Below, one piece after another: positions 6,731 through 7,178 of a stretch of DNA of 7,178 nt. The position numbers and the translations under genes were made by a program. Under the pieces are notes generated by a model. The model did not search any database. It worked only from the letters and a program-made list of their open reading frames with translations, and was not told the origin of the DNA. This stretch comes from JAFGHJ01 sp964523975 (GTDB lineage Bacteria; Hydrothermota; UBA3072). How positions within the stretch are numbered: position 1 is the first letter of the stretch; the number at the start of each line of letters is the position of its first letter. The DNA is taken from positions 1 through 7,178 of the forward strand of contig CAZGBM010000083.1 in assembly GCA_964523975.1 (NCBI GenBank). Reading direction: 5' to 3'.

Positions 6731-6811
6731 ACACATGTAGTACATGTAGTTTTTATAGGATAAAAAACTAAAAATATAAACTACAAACTCTACATTCTCT
6801 ACATGTAAAAA
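6731..6811 (+). repeat. Hairpin-prone 9-bp-unit element, copy 2
   Basis: Two acatgtagt units (6733-6741, 6742-6750), an AT-rich spacer of 30 bases, then three inverted units ctacaaact (6781-6789), ctacattct (6790-6798) and ctacatgta (6799-6807). It is the reverse complement of the copy at 3641-3721 in unit number, order and flanks, so the pair brackets the two TonB-domain genes as inverted repeats about 3 kb apart. The arms can form an imperfect hairpin. It lies in the gap between the fusion gene and nikR and does not encode a protein. Confidence 0.8.
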
Positions 6812-6835
6812 CGAGGTGTAGAGTTTGGTTTTTTT
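6784..6835 (+). terminator. Terminator-like hairpin upstream of nikR
   Basis: CAAACTCTACA (6784-6794) and TGTAGAGTTTG (6817-6827) are perfect 11-base inverted repeats around a 22-base loop, followed by G and seven T (6829-6835). This is the form of a rho-independent terminator, although the stem is AT-rich and the loop is long. It could end transcription of the fusion gene before nikR. It overlaps the right arm of the 9-bp-unit element, so the hairpin of the element and this one are mutually exclusive foldings. Confidence 0.5.
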
Positions 6836-6854
6836 GTCGTAGTAATATTAAATT

Positions 6855-6860
6855 AGGTGA
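6855..6860 (+). promoter_or_regulatory. Ribosome binding site of nikR
   Basis: AGGTGA lies 10 bases before ATG 6871, a moderate Shine-Dalgarno at slightly long spacing. I see no convincing promoter in the short stretch between the hairpin and this site; TAATAT at 6843-6848 lacks a matching -35 box. Confidence 0.55.
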
Positions 6861-6870
6861 TAATTGGATT

Positions 6871-7178
6871 ATGGGAAAGATTATAAGATTTGGGATTTCC
6901 ATGGACGAAAAACTTCTTGGCGGGTTCGATAGGCTTATAAAAGGGGAAGGATATGTGAACCGCTCTGAGGCGATCAGAGATTTAATTAGAGAAAGGCTTG
7001 TAGCGGAAGAATGGAGAGAGGAAGATGAGGTATGCGGAGGTATCCTGCTCGTTTATGACCACCATAAGCCAAGACTGACCGAAAAGATAACCGAAATCCA
7101 GCACCATTTTTACAGACTCGTTATTTCCACGCAGCACATACACATGGACCATGATAATTGTATGGAAATAATAAGTGT
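6871..7178 (+). CDS. nikR: Nickel-responsive transcriptional regulator NikR (3' end outside window)
   Basis: NikR is a tetrameric ribbon-helix-helix repressor that binds nickel and shuts off nickel-uptake genes. I translated 102 codons with no stop before the edge; the family is usually about 133-150 residues. The N-terminal RHH domain (MGKIIRFGISMDEKLLGGFD, then NRSEAIRDLIRERL) is followed by the ACT-like metal domain with VYDHHKPRLTEKITEIQHHFY and QHIHMDHDNCMEII. The four high-affinity nickel ligands of E. coli NikR (His76, His87, His89, Cys95) correspond to His78, His89, His91 and Cys97 here, all present. It lies 216 bases after the TonB fusion gene, same strand, beyond a terminator-like hairpin, so it probably starts a separate unit. 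Its targets may lie to the right of the window or include the upstream pair. Family identification is strong; nickel specificity is inferred from the conserved ligands. Confidence 0.95.
   Translation, partial: MGKIIRFGISMDEKLLGGFDRLIKGEGYVNRSEAIRDLIRERLVAEEWREEDEVCGGILLVYDHHKPRLTEKITEIQHHFYRLVISTQHIHMDHDNCMEIIS

Noticed and set aside
3641..6811. Composite transposon carrying the tonB/fusion pair
   Set aside because: No transposase or recombinase is encoded between the elements, and I could not see target-site duplications. The inverted pair is reported only as a repeat observation.
6731..6870. NikR operator in front of nikR
   Set aside because: No GTATGA-N16-TCATAC or close variant is present. 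The GTAGTTT/AAACTAC inverted heptamers at about 6746-6784 are accounted for by the arms of the 9-bp-unit element.

Overview
The window looks like a low-G+C diderm bacterium, probably from a little-studied or candidate phylum (FCB-like or WOR-3/TA06-like). This is inferred from the style of the proteins: a TonB with a short N-terminal anchor, an 'IPPPQR..PVEA' proline segment and an 'FVAYDVPPEP' lead-in to the C-terminal domain, and a PurL that carries its own PurS-like domains. No marker gene is present to settle the taxonomy.

Left part (1-3520, minus strand): a purine-synthesis operon read leftward. purL encodes the large synthase chain of FGAM synthase and overlaps the start of purQ, the glutaminase subunit, by 7 bases. 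purQ runs off the left edge. The likely purL start is an internal ATG at 3520, not the TTG further upstream.

Divergent intergenic region (3521-3881): about 360 bases holding a five-unit heptamer array, a hairpin-prone element built from 9-bp units, a second short heptamer array, and a near-consensus sigma70 promoter with a strong Shine-Dalgarno for the rightward genes.

Middle part (3882-6654, plus strand): two separately promoted genes with a hairpin terminator between them. The first is an ordinary membrane-anchored TonB-family protein of 201 residues. The second is the notable object of the window: a lipoprotein solute-binding protein of the peptide/nickel family (SBP_bac_5) with a TonB C-terminal domain fused to its C-terminus through a 70-residue G+C-rich linker. 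The two TonB domains are 65/96 identical by my hand alignment, so the fusion most likely arose by duplication of the neighbouring domain. The fusion has no transmembrane anchor that could reach ExbB/ExbD, so it would be a docking or hand-off device rather than an energiser.

Right part (6655-7178): a second copy of the 9-bp-unit element in inverted orientation, so the two copies bracket the tonB/fusion pair. One of its arms forms a terminator-like hairpin. It is followed by nikR, the nickel-responsive repressor, cut by the right edge with all four nickel ligands visible. The NikR neighbour raises the possibility that the TonB/binding-protein pair serves nickel uptake, but nothing else in the window proves the substrate.
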